Shown: piece by piece, positions 25,015 through 34,575 of the stretch | Layout of the letters: each line of letters starts with the position of its first letter | Numbering within the stretch: position 1 is the first letter of the stretch | The notes under the pieces: generated by a model | Databases searched by the model: none | Seen by the model: the letters and a program-made list of their open reading frames with translations, nothing else | What the model was told of the DNA's origin: nothing | DNA from: Salipiger mucosus DSM 16094 | GTDB taxonomy: Bacteria; Pseudomonadota; Alphaproteobacteria; Rhodobacterales; Rhodobacteraceae | Direction: 5' to 3' | DNA: 64,000 bases | Assembly (NCBI RefSeq): GCF_000442255.1 | Contig: NZ_KE557278.1 | Coordinates: 58,551-122,550, forward strand | Translations under genes and position numbers: made by a program

Positions 25015-25233
25015 GTGGCCGGGGGGGCGGGTCCTCGGTCCCCCGTCCGGGCGGCTGCCAAGCGATCGACCGCCTTTTCGACCGCCGGAATTTAGGGGGC
25101 GTCGTCACGCTGCGATCGGCAAGAGTGACGCTCTCGGCGAAATCGAAAGTCGCCATACGGTTTCTTGCTACTCGCGACGCCTGATCGCGCTCGCATTAAT
25201 CTCTGCTTAAGCCTTTTGGGATTGATTGGCCGC

Positions 25234-25632
25234 ATGACACGCCTCTCTCTCCTGTGTCTCTCCCTCTGCGCTGCCTGTGACATGGCCAGCCCCGCGTTCC
25301 GCGGCGCCCCGGCGATGGAGCGCAGCGTGGAGGGATCCACCTTTACCATCCGCGTTCGCGACCGGATGGCCGAGGTCATCCGTACGAATACCGAGTGGCC
25401 CGCACGCTACGACGCGATCTCGGCCCGCGCGCAGAAGGCCGTCTTCCTTGAAACCGGATGCACGCCGGAGTGGGTCACCGGCGACCCGGCGATGATGCTC
25501 ATGGGCCTCTCCTGCGACGGCGAGCCAGCCCCGCCGGAACCGCGGAGCCGGTCCATCGCCTGCGAGATTATGGATGCGCACTATTCGGAGCGGCTGGGCG
25601 GCAGTGCATCGCTGGAATGCTTCCGCTACTGA
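25234..25632 (+). CDS. Hypothetical putative lipoprotein
   Basis: A 132-residue protein I do not recognise. It begins with a short hydrophobic leader MTRLSLLCLSLCAAC that could be a lipoprotein signal with Cys15 as the lipidated residue; the lipobox (LCAAC) is not ideal. The mature part has six further cysteines at most, including two in the C-terminal 30 residues, and ends SLECFRY. A conserved-looking stretch is FTIRVRDRMAEVIRTNTEWP. It converges on a GNAT gene and overlaps it by 7 bases. Confidence 0.6.
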   Translation: MTRLSLLCLSLCAACDMASPAFRGAPAMERSVEGSTFTIRVRDRMAEVIRTNTEWPARYDAISARAQKAVFLETGCTPEWVTGDPAMMLMGLSCDGEPAPPEPRSRSIACEIMDAHYSERLGGSASLECFRY

Positions 25633-26096
25633 GCGACGGCCTGCTGCACCGGCTTTTCGTAGAAGAGGCTCGAGCCGTTGGCTTGGTAGTTCCCGAACGG
25701 CCCGCGCCGCAGAAAGCCCTCGCGCTCGTAGAGCGAAACCGCCGCGCCCAGCCTGTCGCCCGTCTCGAGCCGGAGCAGGGGAATCCCGTCCTCCGCCGCC
25801 ACGCGTTCAAGGTGCATGAGCAACCGCCGGGCCACGCCGATACCCCGCGCCTCGGGCGCGACATACATCGACTTCACCTCGGCGTAGCCCTCGGCCCGGG
25901 CGAGGGCGGCGCAGCCCAGCAGGACGTCATCCTCGCGCGCGCCGTAGAGCGTCACGGAGGGATCGCAGAGGGCGTCGATGTCGAGAAAGTGGTTCTCCTC
26001 GGGCGGGAAAAGCGACTCCATGAGCGCGTGGCTGGCCCGCAGCAGCGCCGTGGCATGCGGATCGCGGGGCGATATGGGGGCGATGGCAAGCGCCAT
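25626..26096 (-). CDS. GNAT family N-acetyltransferase
   Basis: A 156-residue GNAT protein. The acetyl-CoA site is visible in VKSMYVAPEARGIGVARRLL (the RGIGVA loop at about 85-90), preceded by LLGCAALARAEGYAEVKS and followed by LETGDRLGAAVSLYEREGF. ATG 26096 has GGAG upstream. Single gene with no partner; substrate unknown. Confidence 0.88.
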   Translation of the reverse strand: MALAIAPISPRDPHATALLRASHALMESLFPPEENHFLDIDALCDPSVTLYGAREDDVLLGCAALARAEGYAEVKSMYVAPEARGIGVARRLLMHLERVAAEDGIPLLRLETGDRLGAAVSLYEREGFLRRGPFGNYQANGSSLFYEKPVQQAVAQ

Positions 26097-26285
26097 GACG
26101 GGACTCCAATCCTGTCCAATGATGAAAAGCCGAAGTGAACAATCCGTCAAGCGCGCCGAAGGTCGTGCGCCATCGCGATATCTTGTGGAAAACCGCCAAC
26201 CCGCCGCGATATGCAGAGCAAAGCGTTTGACTCGCAATGCCCCGGACCGGCAAAATATTCAAAACACCGGAATCGGGGCAGGCAC

Positions 26286-29200
26286 GTGCAGTTCACGAAA
26301 CTCAGGCTGACAGGCTTCAAGAGCTTCGTCGATCCCACAGATCTCGTCATCGCGGACGGGTTGACGGGCGTCGTGGGGCCGAACGGCTGCGGCAAGTCGA
26401 ACCTGCTCGAGGCGCTGCGCTGGGTCATGGGCGAGAACCGCGCCAAGGCGATGCGCGGCGCGGGCATGGAGGACGTGATCTTTGCCGGCGCCTCGTCGCG
26501 TCCGGCGCGCAACTTCGCCGAGGTCAGCCTGCATCTCGACAACTCGGACCGGCTCGCGCCGGCGGGGTTCAACGAGGCCGATCACATCGAGATCGTGCGC
26601 CGCATCACCCGCGACGCGGGGTCGGCCTACAAGACCAACGGCAAGGACACCCGCGCGCGCGACGTGCAGATGCTTTTCGCCGACGCCTCGACCGGGGCGC
26701 ATTCGCCTGCGTTGGTGCGGCAGGGTCAGATTTCCGAGCTCATCAACGCCAAGCCCAAGAACCGCCGCCGGATCCTGGAAGAGGCGGCAGGCATTTCCGG
26801 CCTCTACCAGCGCCGCCACGAGGCGGAGCTGAAGCTCAGGAACACCGAGTCGAACCTCACGCGGGTCGACGACGTGATCGAGCAGCTCGCCGGCCAGCTG
26901 GCGCAGCTTGCGCGGCAGGCCAAGCAGGCGGCGCGCTATCGTGCCATCGGCGAGGACCTGCGTCACGCCGAGGGCTTGCTGCTCTACCGCCGCTGGAAGG
27001 ACGCCGACGCGGCGCGGCTGCTGGCGGAATCGGCGCTGCGCGAGCGCGTCACCGCCGCCTCGCAGGCCGAGAGCGCCGCGCGCGCCGCGGCGCAGGCCCG
27101 CGCCGAGGCCGAGGAGGGGCTGCCGCCCCTGCGCGAGGAAGAGGCCATCGCCGCAGCCGTGCTGCAGCGTCTGGTGGTGCAGCGCGACGCGCTTGCCGAC
27201 CAGGAGACCCGGGCCGCCGAGACCATCGCCACGCTCAAGCGCCGCATCGAGCAGCTCGCGCGCGACATGGACCGCGAGGCGGGGCTGAACCACGACGCGG
27301 GCGAAACCATCTCGCAACTGGAATGGGAGGCGCGTGAGCTGGAGAAGGCCGGCGAGGGCCACGAGGACCGGCTCTCCGAGGCGTCCGAGGCCGCGAGCGA
27401 AGCCTCGTCGGTGCTGCAGGCGCAGGAGGCCGATCTCGCCCAGCGGACCGAGGACATGGCGCGCCTGTCGGCCCGGCACCACTCGGCGCATCGCCTGCTG
27501 GCGGATGCCCGCAAGACCCTGGGGCGCCACGAGGAGGCTGCGACCAAGGCCCGCGAGGGTGTCGAGACGGCACGCGCCACGCGTGACGGTGCCGCCGAGG
27601 CCATGGAGGAGGCGCAGGCCGCCGCCGAAGAGGCGCAGGCCGCCGCCGAGGAGGCCGAGACCGCGCTTTCCGAGGCCGATGCGGCCCGCGTCGATGCACA
27701 GGGCCGCGAGGCGGAGGCACGCGGAGAGCGCGCCGAGGCCGAGGGCGAGTTCAACGCGCTGCGCGCCGAGGTCACGGCGCTGGCGCGGCTGGTGGAGCGC
27801 GACACGGCCGAGGGCGGGCAGATCCTTGATCGGCTGCAGGTCGAGCAGGGATTTGAGAAGGCGCTTGGCGCGGCGCTGGCCGACGATCTGCGCGCGCCCG
27901 AGGTCGAATCCGACGGGCCGACGGGCTGGACCCGGCTCGCGGCCTACGAGACCGACCAGCCATTGCCTGACGGGGTGACGGCGCTGACGCACCACGTCTC
28001 TGTTCCGGACGTGCTCGCGCGGCGCATGAGCCAGGTGGGGCTCGTCGCGGGTGAGGATGGTGCGCGGCTGCAGCCGCTGCTGCGGCCGGGCCAGCGGCTG
28101 GTGAGCCTCGAGGGTGACCTCTGGCGCTGGGATGGTTACCGCGCCTGGGCAGAGGATCAGCCCTCGGCGGCGGCGCTGCGGCTGGAACAGCTCAACAAGC
28201 TGGAGGCGCTGAAGCAGGAGATGGCCGAGGCCACGGCCCGCGTCGACGGCATGCGCTCGGTACACGAGGCGCTGGTGGCGCAACTCGATGAGCTCACGCA
28301 GGCCGACAAGGCCGCGCGCGAGGCGCGCCGCGCCGCCGACCAGGCGATGAACGAGGCGAGCCGGGCGCTGAACCGCGCCGAGGCCGACCGCAACATGGCC
28401 GAGACACGGCTGGAGAGCGCGGAACTGGCCGTGACGCGCCACGAGGACGAGGCGACCACGGCGCGGAAGCAACTGCTCGAGGCCGAGCGGGGCGTGGCCG
28501 AGCTGGATGATCTCGAGGACGCCCGGGCCGAGCTGGAAGACGTCAAGATGACGGTCGAGGCGGCCCGGATGACCATGATGGCCCGCCGCTCGGCCCACGA
28601 CGAGCTGCGCCGCGAGGGCGAGCAGCGCAAGGCCCGCGCGCAGCAGGTCGCCAAGGACCTCTCGGGGTGGCGTCACCGGCTGGAGACCGCAGAAAAGCGG
28701 GCTGCCGAACTGGCAGAGCGCAAGGAGACCAGCGAGGCGGAACTGGCCGAGGCGGCCGAGGTGCCCGAGGCGCTGGCCGAGGAGCGCGCGGACCTCGTGG
28801 TGTCGATCGAGCAGGCCGAGGCGCGGCGCAACGCCGCCTCGGAAGCGCTTGCCGCCGCCGAAGCGGCGCTGCGCGAGGCGGTGGCGGCGGAGCGCGACTG
28901 CGAGCGCACGGCCTCGGAGGCGCGCGAGGCGCGGGCCCGGGCCGAGGCCCGCGTCGAGGCCGCGCGCGAGACGGTCGCGGCGGCCGCAGAGCGGATCGCC
29001 GAGGAGCAGGAAACGACGCCGGCGCAGCTGCTGGACCGGCTGGATGCCGACACCGAGGCCATGCCCGAGGCCGAGCAGATCGAGGCCGAGGTGAACCGGC
29101 TCAAGCGCCAGCGCGACGCGCTGGGCGCCGTCAACCTGCGCGCCGAGGAGGACGCCCGCGAGGTCCAGACCGAGCATGACACCCTGGTCTCGGAGAAAGA

Positions 29201-29741
29201 GGACCTCGAGGAGGCGATCGCCACGCTGCGCTCGGGCATCGCGAGCCTCAACCGCGAGGGCCGCGAGCGGCTGCTGACCGCCTTCGAGCAGGTGAACAGC
29301 AACTTCTCGATGCTCTTCACGCACCTCTTCAACGGCGGTGAGGCGAACCTCGTGATGGTCGAGAGCGACGACCCGCTCGAAGCCGGGCTCGAAATCATGT
29401 GCCAGCCGCCGGGCAAGAAGCTCTCGACGCTCTCGCTGCTCTCGGGCGGCGAGCAGACGCTGACGGCGCTGGCGCTGATCTTTGCCGTGTTCCTGGCGAA
29501 CCCGGCGCCGATCTGCGTGCTCGACGAGGTGGACGCGCCGCTGGACGACGCCAACGTCACGCGCTTCTGCGACCTGCTGGACGAAATGTGCCGCCGCACC
29601 GAGACGCGGTTCCTCATCATCACGCACCATGCGGTGACCATGGCGCGGATGGACCGGCTCTTCGGGGTGACCATGCAGGAGCAGGGCGTGTCGCAGCTGG
29701 TCTCGGTCGATCTCAAGCGCGCCGAGAAGATGGTCGCCTGA
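26286..29741 (+). CDS. smc: Chromosome segregation protein SMC
   Basis: SMC is the ATPase of bacterial condensin and works with ScpA and ScpB to organise the chromosome. The 1151-residue protein has Walker A GPNGCGKS (31-38), long coiled coils (about 165-500 and 650-1000), a hinge domain (about 515-640), the signature LLSGGEQTL and Walker B ICVLDEVDAPLDDAN near the C-terminus. The start is GTG 26286 (VQFTKLRLTGFKSF); the upstream frame lacks conservation. Normal family length; scpA and scpB are not in the window. Confidence 0.96.
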   Translation: MQFTKLRLTGFKSFVDPTDLVIADGLTGVVGPNGCGKSNLLEALRWVMGENRAKAMRGAGMEDVIFAGASSRPARNFAEVSLHLDNSDRLAPAGFNEADHIEIVRRITRDAGSAYKTNGKDTRARDVQMLFADASTGAHSPALVRQGQISELINAKPKNRRRILEEAAGISGLYQRRHEAELKLRNTESNLTRVDDVIEQLAGQLAQLARQAKQAARYRAIGEDLRHAEGLLLYRRWKDADAARLLAESALRERVTAASQAESAARAAAQARAEAEEGLPPLREEEAIAAAVLQRLVVQRDALADQETRAAETIATLKRRIEQLARDMDREAGLNHDAGETISQLEWEARELEKAGEGHEDRLSEASEAASEASSVLQAQEADLAQRTEDMARLSARHHSAHRLLADARKTLGRHEEAATKAREGVETARATRDGAAEAMEEAQAAAEEAQAAAEEAETALSEADAARVDAQGREAEARGERAEAEGEFNALRAEVTALARLVERDTAEGGQILDRLQVEQGFEKALGAALADDLRAPEVESDGPTGWTRLAAYETDQPLPDGVTALTHHVSVPDVLARRMSQVGLVAGEDGARLQPLLRPGQRLVSLEGDLWRWDGYRAWAEDQPSAAALRLEQLNKLEALKQEMAEATARVDGMRSVHEALVAQLDELTQADKAAREARRAADQAMNEASRALNRAEADRNMAETRLESAELAVTRHEDEATTARKQLLEAERGVAELDDLEDARAELEDVKMTVEAARMTMMARRSAHDELRREGEQRKARAQQVAKDLSGWRHRLETAEKRAAELAERKETSEAELAEAAEVPEALAEERADLVVSIEQAEARRNAASEALAAAEAALREAVAAERDCERTASEAREARARAEARVEAARETVAAAAERIAEEQETTPAQLLDRLDADTEAMPEAEQIEAEVNRLKRQRDALGAVNLRAEEDAREVQTEHDTLVSEKEDLEEAIATLRSGIASLNREGRERLLTAFEQVNSNFSMLFTHLFNGGEANLVMVESDDPLEAGLEIMCQPPGKKLSTLSLLSGGEQTLTALALIFAVFLANPAPICVLDEVDAPLDDANVTRFCDLLDEMCRRTETRFLIITHHAVTMARMDRLFGVTMQEQGVSQLVSVDLKRAEKMVA

Positions 29742-29772
29742 TCCGGCGGTCTGCCCGGCCGCCGGCCGCTTG

Positions 29773-29796
29773 TGCGTATTTGGAACAAGAAGAAGC
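29773..29796. repeat. Dispersed intergenic repeat, copy 2
   Basis: Begins TGCGTATTTGG and ends AGAAGAAGC. It is identical over 24 bases to 54512-54535 and lies 31 bases after the smc stop. Confidence 0.7.
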
Positions 29797-29851
29797 GACG
29801 GGCGCGGGCGCCGCGCTGGTGTCGGGACGCGGCGCGGGCTAGGGAAGGGGC

Positions 29852-30715
29852 ATGCGCCTGTTCCTGCTCACCGCCCTGACCATGATGGCCTTCGCCGCCA
29901 ACTCGGTGCTGAACCGCGCCGCGCTGGCGGGCGGGGGGATCGGGCCGGAAGCCTTCGGCACCATCCGGCTGCTGTCGGGTGCCGGGGTGCTGCTCGTGCT
30001 CGCGCTGGTGCTGCGGCGGCGCGAGACGGTCGCGGGCCCGGGGCGCATCCCGGGCGTGGCGGGGCTGCTGCTCTACATCTACGGGTTCTCGGCGGCCTAC
30101 GTGGCGCTGGACGCCGGCGCGGGGGCCCTGATCCTCTTCGGCGTCGTGCAGGTCACGATGTTCGCCGGTGCCCTGCTGGGCGGCGAGCGGCCCCCGGCGC
30201 GGCGCTGGATCGGTGCGGTGCTGGCTTTCGCGGGACTGAGCTGGCTGCTTTGGCCCGGGGCCGATGCGGTGGTGAGCCTGCGCCACGGGCTGACGATGGC
30301 GGCCGCGGGGCTTGGCTGGGGCGTCTACTCGCTGGCCGGGCGCAAGGCGCGGGATCCCCTGTTCTCGACCGCGGCGAACTTCGTGCTGGCGGCGCCGCTG
30401 GGGCTCTTCATCGGCGCGGTGGTCGTGCCCTCGCCCTCCGACATCGTAATGACCGGCGCGGGGATCGTGCTGGCGGTGGTCTCGGGCGCGGTCACCTCGG
30501 GTCTGGGCTATGCGCTGTGGTATTCCGTGCTGCCGCAACTGCCCGGCACGGTGGCGGCGGTGGCGCAGCTGACGGTGCCGGTGATCGCCGCGCTGGGTGG
30601 CGTGATCGTGCTGGGCGAGGGGGTGAGCCCCGCGCTGCTGGCGGCCGCGGGGCTTGTGCTGGGCGGCGTCGCCATCTCGGTGCTGCCGCTGCCGCGATGG
30701 CGGCCCCGGGGCTGA
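29852..30715 (+). CDS. EamA/DMT family transporter
   Basis: A 287-residue inner-membrane protein with ten predicted hydrophobic segments in two EamA repeats, for example MMAFAANSVLNRAALAGGG and, in the second half, PQLPGTVAAVAQLTVPVIAALGG. The second repeat carries the typical ending LGGVAISVLPL. Probably a metabolite exporter of unknown substrate. ATG 29852 follows AGGGAAGGGG. It is not closely related to the EamA protein at 19773. Confidence 0.87.
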   Translation: MRLFLLTALTMMAFAANSVLNRAALAGGGIGPEAFGTIRLLSGAGVLLVLALVLRRRETVAGPGRIPGVAGLLLYIYGFSAAYVALDAGAGALILFGVVQVTMFAGALLGGERPPARRWIGAVLAFAGLSWLLWPGADAVVSLRHGLTMAAAGLGWGVYSLAGRKARDPLFSTAANFVLAAPLGLFIGAVVVPSPSDIVMTGAGIVLAVVSGAVTSGLGYALWYSVLPQLPGTVAAVAQLTVPVIAALGGVIVLGEGVSPALLAAAGLVLGGVAISVLPLPRWRPRG

Positions 30716-30737
30716 GCCGGGGGCCGGCCGGGGCCGG

Positions 30738-32213
30738 TCAGTCGGCCCAGCGGACCTCGGTGAGGTCGGTCGCCTGTGTCGGCTGGTTGCGCCAGAGCCC
30801 CTCGACCCGGGCGTCGGCCACCGTGGGGAAGGCCAGCTGGAAGAGGTAGGCGTTGACGTGATCCTCGGCGATCATGGTCTGCGCCCGGGCGAGAAGCTCC
30901 GAGCGGGCCTCTGGGTCGGTGGTCGCCGACAGCTCGTCCATGATCTCGACGAAGGCCGGCTTGCCGTACTGGAAGTAGTAGTCGGGCCGCGCGTAGATGC
31001 CGATGTCGAAGGGTTCGGTGTGGCTGACGATGGTCAGGCCGAAGTCCTTGCCGCGGAAGACCTCCTCGAGCCACTGCGCCCATTCCAGGTTGGTGATCTG
31101 CGTCTCGATGCCGATCTCGCGCAGCTGGGCCGCGATGATCTCGCCGCCCCGGCGGGCATAGGACGGCGGCGGCAGCTTGAGCGTGGTGGTGAAGCCTTCG
31201 GGGTAGCCCGCGTCGGTGAGCAGGCGCCTGGCCTCTTCCGGGTCGTAGGGCGAGAGGTCGAGAAGATCGACGTAATCGGGATTGTGCGGCGCGAAATGCG
31301 TGCCGATGGGCGTGCCCTGGCCGAACATGGCGCCGTCGATGATCGCCTGCCGGTCGATGGCATGCGCCACGGCCGAGCGCACCTGCGGGTTGTCGAAGGG
31401 CTCGGCGCCGTTGTTCATGGCGAGGATCGTCTCGCCCTCGGTCGAGCCCACGAGTACCTGGAAGCGCGGGTCGGCCTCGAACTGGGGCAGGTTCTCGGGG
31501 GCGGGGTAGCCGGCGAAGACGTCGATGTCCTGCGCCATCATCGCGGCATAGGCAGCGGTCGGGTCCGAGATGAAGCGGAAGGTCGCCTCCTCGATCGTGG
31601 GCGCCTCGCCCCAGTAGGCGGGGTTGCGCGAAAGCTCGATCCGATCCCCTTGCACCCAATCCTCGAAGATGAAGGGACCCGTGCCCACGGGCGTCTGCTT
31701 GATGTCCTCGACGCTTTCGGGGGCGACGATCACCGCGTCGCCCCAGGCCATGTTGAACAGGAAGTTGCCCTCGGGCTGCGAGAGGGTGACCTCGACCGTG
31801 CGCGGGTCGACGACGGTCACGTCGGAGATCGCCTCGAAGAGGGCCTTCTGCGCGTTCAGGCTGTCCTCGTCGCGGGCCCGGTCGAGGGTGAACTTCACGT
31901 CCGAGGCGTCCATTTCCGAGCCGTCGTGAAAGCTCACGCCTTCGCGCAGGGTAAAGGTATAGGTCAGCCCGTCGTCGGAAATCTCCCAGCTTTCGGCCAG
32001 CGCCGGCTGCACCGAGCCGTCCTCGGCGAAGCGGGTCAGGCCCTCGAAGACATTGGCGTAGAGCACACTGTCGATGGCGCCGGCCGCGGCCGAGGTCGGG
32101 TCGAGGTGCGGCGGTTCGAGCTGCAGCGCGACGGTCAGGTCGGTCTGCTGCTGGGCGAGGGCGGCACTGCCGGTCAGCAGCAGCGCGGGAAGCGCGGCGC
32201 GAAGGCGGGTCAT
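30738..32213 (-). CDS. ABC transporter substrate-binding protein, peptide/nickel (SBP family 5) type
   Basis: A 491-residue periplasmic binding protein with a signal peptide (MTRLRAALPALLLTGSAALAQ). The family-5 pattern is clear: PPHLDPTSAAAGAIDSVLYANVFEGL, LAESWEISDDGLTYTFTLREGVSFHDG, then VGTGPFIFEDWVQGD. Such proteins deliver peptides, opines, nickel complexes or similar ligands to Dpp/Opp-type transporters. No permease or ATPase gene is beside it, so it is an orphan here. ATG 32213 follows AGGAG. Confidence 0.9.
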   Translation of the reverse strand: MTRLRAALPALLLTGSAALAQQQTDLTVALQLEPPHLDPTSAAAGAIDSVLYANVFEGLTRFAEDGSVQPALAESWEISDDGLTYTFTLREGVSFHDGSEMDASDVKFTLDRARDEDSLNAQKALFEAISDVTVVDPRTVEVTLSQPEGNFLFNMAWGDAVIVAPESVEDIKQTPVGTGPFIFEDWVQGDRIELSRNPAYWGEAPTIEEATFRFISDPTAAYAAMMAQDIDVFAGYPAPENLPQFEADPRFQVLVGSTEGETILAMNNGAEPFDNPQVRSAVAHAIDRQAIIDGAMFGQGTPIGTHFAPHNPDYVDLLDLSPYDPEEARRLLTDAGYPEGFTTTLKLPPPSYARRGGEIIAAQLREIGIETQITNLEWAQWLEEVFRGKDFGLTIVSHTEPFDIGIYARPDYYFQYGKPAFVEIMDELSATTDPEARSELLARAQTMIAEDHVNAYLFQLAFPTVADARVEGLWRNQPTQATDLTEVRWAD

Positions 32214-32373
32214 GGTCGATCTCCTGTCGGGGCGGTCGGTCTGGCCGCCGTCGTGTTGACCTTGAGCCGAAACAGGCAGGGCTTTCAAGTCGGGGGCAGG
32301 GGATGCCTTGGGCTGGATCAGGGGCGGCGTGGCTGGTAGATGGCGGCAACCTTGTTGACGAGAGGAGGCGGCA

Positions 32374-33207
32374 ATGAGCGCATCGGCCAAGGTGTCGGCC
32401 CCCATGCCCGACGATATCCGAGCCCGCAAGGGCGGCGCGCCGCTGGTGAGCCTGACGGCCTATACCACGCCCATGGCGCAGGTCCTGGACCCGCATTGCG
32501 ATTTCGTGCTGGTGGGCGACTCGGTGGGTATGGTGCTGCACGGGCTGCCCTCGACACTCGGCGTCACCATGGAGATGATGATCCTGCACGGCCAGGCGGT
32601 GCGTCGGGGCCTGTCGAAGGCGATGATGGTCGTGGACCTGCCCTTCGGCAGCTACGAGGCGAGCCCGGAAGAGGCCTATCGCAACGCCGCCCGGCTGATG
32701 GCCGAGACCGGCGCCGGCGCCGTCAAGCTCGAGGGCGGGGTGACCATGGCGCCGACGATCGCCTTCCTCGTGGCGCGCGGCATTCCGGTCATGGCGCATG
32801 TCGGGCTGACCCCGCAGTCGGTCAACACGCTGGGCGGCTACCGGGTGCAGGGCCGCGGGGCGGCGGGCGCGCAGCTGCGCGCCGATGCCCATGCGGTTGC
32901 CGAGGCGGGCGCCTTTGCCGTGGTGCTCGAGAAGGTGCCGGAGGGACTGGCCGACGAGATCACCCGCGCAGTCCCCGTGCCGACCGTCGGCATCGGCGCC
33001 TCGGCAGCCTGCGACGGGCAGATCCTTGTGGTGGACGACATGCTGGGGCTCTTCACCGCCTTCAAGCCGAAATTCGTGAAGCGCTACGCCACCCTGGGCG
33101 AGCAGGCCGAGGCCGCCGTCGCCGCCTATGCCGAGGAGGTGCGCGCGCGGCAGTTCCCGGGGCCCGAGCATGCCTTTGCCGATGCCGCGCCGGAGAAACG
33201 CTCATGA
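32374..33207 (+). CDS. panB: 3-methyl-2-oxobutanoate hydroxymethyltransferase
   Basis: PanB makes ketopantoate from 2-oxoisovalerate using 5,10-methylene-tetrahydrofolate, the first committed step of pantothenate synthesis. The 277-residue protein shows [42 protein letters not shown] and [19 protein letters not shown], all typical. Its stop overlaps the panC start by 4 bases (ATGA). Confidence 0.96.
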   Translation: MSASAKVSAPMPDDIRARKGGAPLVSLTAYTTPMAQVLDPHCDFVLVGDSVGMVLHGLPSTLGVTMEMMILHGQAVRRGLSKAMMVVDLPFGSYEASPEEAYRNAARLMAETGAGAVKLEGGVTMAPTIAFLVARGIPVMAHVGLTPQSVNTLGGYRVQGRGAAGAQLRADAHAVAEAGAFAVVLEKVPEGLADEITRAVPVPTVGIGASAACDGQILVVDDMLGLFTAFKPKFVKRYATLGEQAEAAVAAYAEEVRARQFPGPEHAFADAAPEKRS

Positions 33208-34049
33208 CCGCGCCGATCCTGCGCGAGAAGGCCGCGCTGCGCGAGCGCGTGGCCGGCTGGAAACGGGACGGTGCGCGCGTGGGCGTGGTCCCGACCATGG
33301 GCGCGCTGCACGCCGGGCATCTGAGCCTGGTCGAGGCGGCGCAGGCGGAGTGCGACCGCGTCATCGTGACGATCTTCGTCAATCCGCGCCAGTTCAACAA
33401 CCCGGCGGACCTCGAGAGCTATCCGCGCACCGAGGAAACGGACGCGCAAAAGCTCGCTCCCTTTGATGTCGACGTGATCTACGTCCCCGGCCCGGGCGAG
33501 ATCTATCCCGAGGGCTTCGCGACCACCGTCCTGGTCGCGGGGCTGACCGAGGGGCTTTGCGGCGCGCACCGGCCCGGGCACTTCGACGGGGTGACCACCG
33601 TCGTGCCCAAGCTATTCCTGCAGACCGGGGCGGACCGCGCCTATTTCGGGGAAAAGGACTACCAGCAACTGCAGGTCGTGCGGCGCATGGCGGCGGATCT
33701 CGACATCCCGATCGAGGTGGTGGGCTGCCCCACGGTGCGCGAGGCGGACGGGCTCGCGCTGTCGTCGCGCAACGTCCGGCTTTCGCCCGAGGCACGCCGG
33801 CAGGCGCCCGAGCTGCACGCGGTTCTGGTCGAGACCGCGGCGGCCCTGCGCGCGGGAGAGGCGCTTGGTGCGCTGCGCGAGGCGGCGGAGCGGCGGTTGA
33901 TCAGCGCGGGGTTCGAGCGGCTGGAATACCTCGAGTTGCGCGGTGCGGAAGACCTCGCGCCTTTGGAGACGCCGGAGCGGCCGGCACGGCTTCTGGTCGC
34001 GGCCTGGCTCGACGGCGTGCGGCTGATCGACAATATCGCGGTGGTCTGA
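33204..34049 (+). CDS. panC: Pantothenate synthetase (pantoate-beta-alanine ligase)
   Basis: PanC joins pantoate and beta-alanine with ATP through a pantoyl-adenylate. The 281-residue protein has the nucleotidyltransferase motif [13 protein letters not shown] (HAGH), [21 protein letters not shown] and the ALSSRN loop. ATG 33204 gives a 4-base overlap with panB, so the two are coupled. The 3' end is 7 bases from the convergent Rrf2 gene. panD and panE are not here. Confidence 0.96.
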   Translation: MTAPILREKAALRERVAGWKRDGARVGVVPTMGALHAGHLSLVEAAQAECDRVIVTIFVNPRQFNNPADLESYPRTEETDAQKLAPFDVDVIYVPGPGEIYPEGFATTVLVAGLTEGLCGAHRPGHFDGVTTVVPKLFLQTGADRAYFGEKDYQQLQVVRRMAADLDIPIEVVGCPTVREADGLALSSRNVRLSPEARRQAPELHAVLVETAAALRAGEALGALREAAERRLISAGFERLEYLELRGAEDLAPLETPERPARLLVAAWLDGVRLIDNIAVV

Positions 34050-34056
34050 ACCGGCG

Positions 34057-34500
34057 TCAGCCGGCGGCCTTGGCCGGCGGTGCGCCGGCCTGAAGGATGC
34101 CGACGGTGGCCGGATGGGCGTGGACCGCCTCCTCCAGCGTTACCTCGTCCAGCACGGCGAAGAAGGCGCGTTGCGCCTTGGCGAGCACCGGGACCAGGCC
34201 GCAATTGGCTTGCAGGATGCAGGACGCGCAGTCGACCATCATGCCGCAGCCCTCCATGTGGCGGGCAACGTCGCCCACGCGGATTGCCGAGGCCTCGCGC
34301 GCCAGTTGCACGCCGCCAAGGCGGCCGCGCGTGCTCTTGAGAAAACCGCCTTCGACGAGCTGCTGCACCACCTTCATCAGGTTGGCATGGGACAGGTCGT
34401 GGGCCTTGGCGATTTCCGCGATGGAGACGCGCCGGTCGTCATGCGCGCCGAGGTAGAGGCACACGCGCATGGCGTAGTCGGTGAATTTCGAGAGTTTCAT
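34057..34500 (-). CDS. Rrf2 family transcriptional regulator, NsrR-like
   Basis: A 147-residue Rrf2 regulator. The helix-turn-helix is at the N-terminus (MKLSKFTDYAMRVCLYLG ... ANLMKVVQQLVEGGFLKSTRGRLGG, quoted here as separate parts). The cluster region has four cysteines, Cys85, Cys91, Cys94 and Cys100, with the C-ILQAN-C spacing seen in NsrR, followed by FFAVLDEVTLEEA. It probably carries a [2Fe-2S] or [4Fe-4S] cluster and senses nitric oxide. Which cysteines bind the cluster is uncertain. It lies downstream of the M20 gene on the same strand. Confidence 0.85.
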   Translation of the reverse strand: MKLSKFTDYAMRVCLYLGAHDDRRVSIAEIAKAHDLSHANLMKVVQQLVEGGFLKSTRGRLGGVQLAREASAIRVGDVARHMEGCGMMVDCASCILQANCGLVPVLAKAQRAFFAVLDEVTLEEAVHAHPATVGILQAGAPPAKAAG

Positions 34501-34575
34501 GAACAGCTTACTCGTTGACGTACCCGCATACTGCGTAATTCCGCCACCCGGCGCAACCGGACGGTGTGTCGCGCA

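Noticed and set aside
26259-29630. 1123-residue open frame antisense to smc
   Set aside because: It is a frame mirror of a high-GC gene: composition dominated by Arg, Leu, Gly and His, no domains, no start signal. smc itself has every family motif.
30508-33171. 887-residue minus-strand frame spanning the EamA, solute-binding and panB genes
   Set aside because: It runs across three real genes in the wrong frame and has no recognisable motif. Long antisense frames are expected in DNA this rich in G and C.
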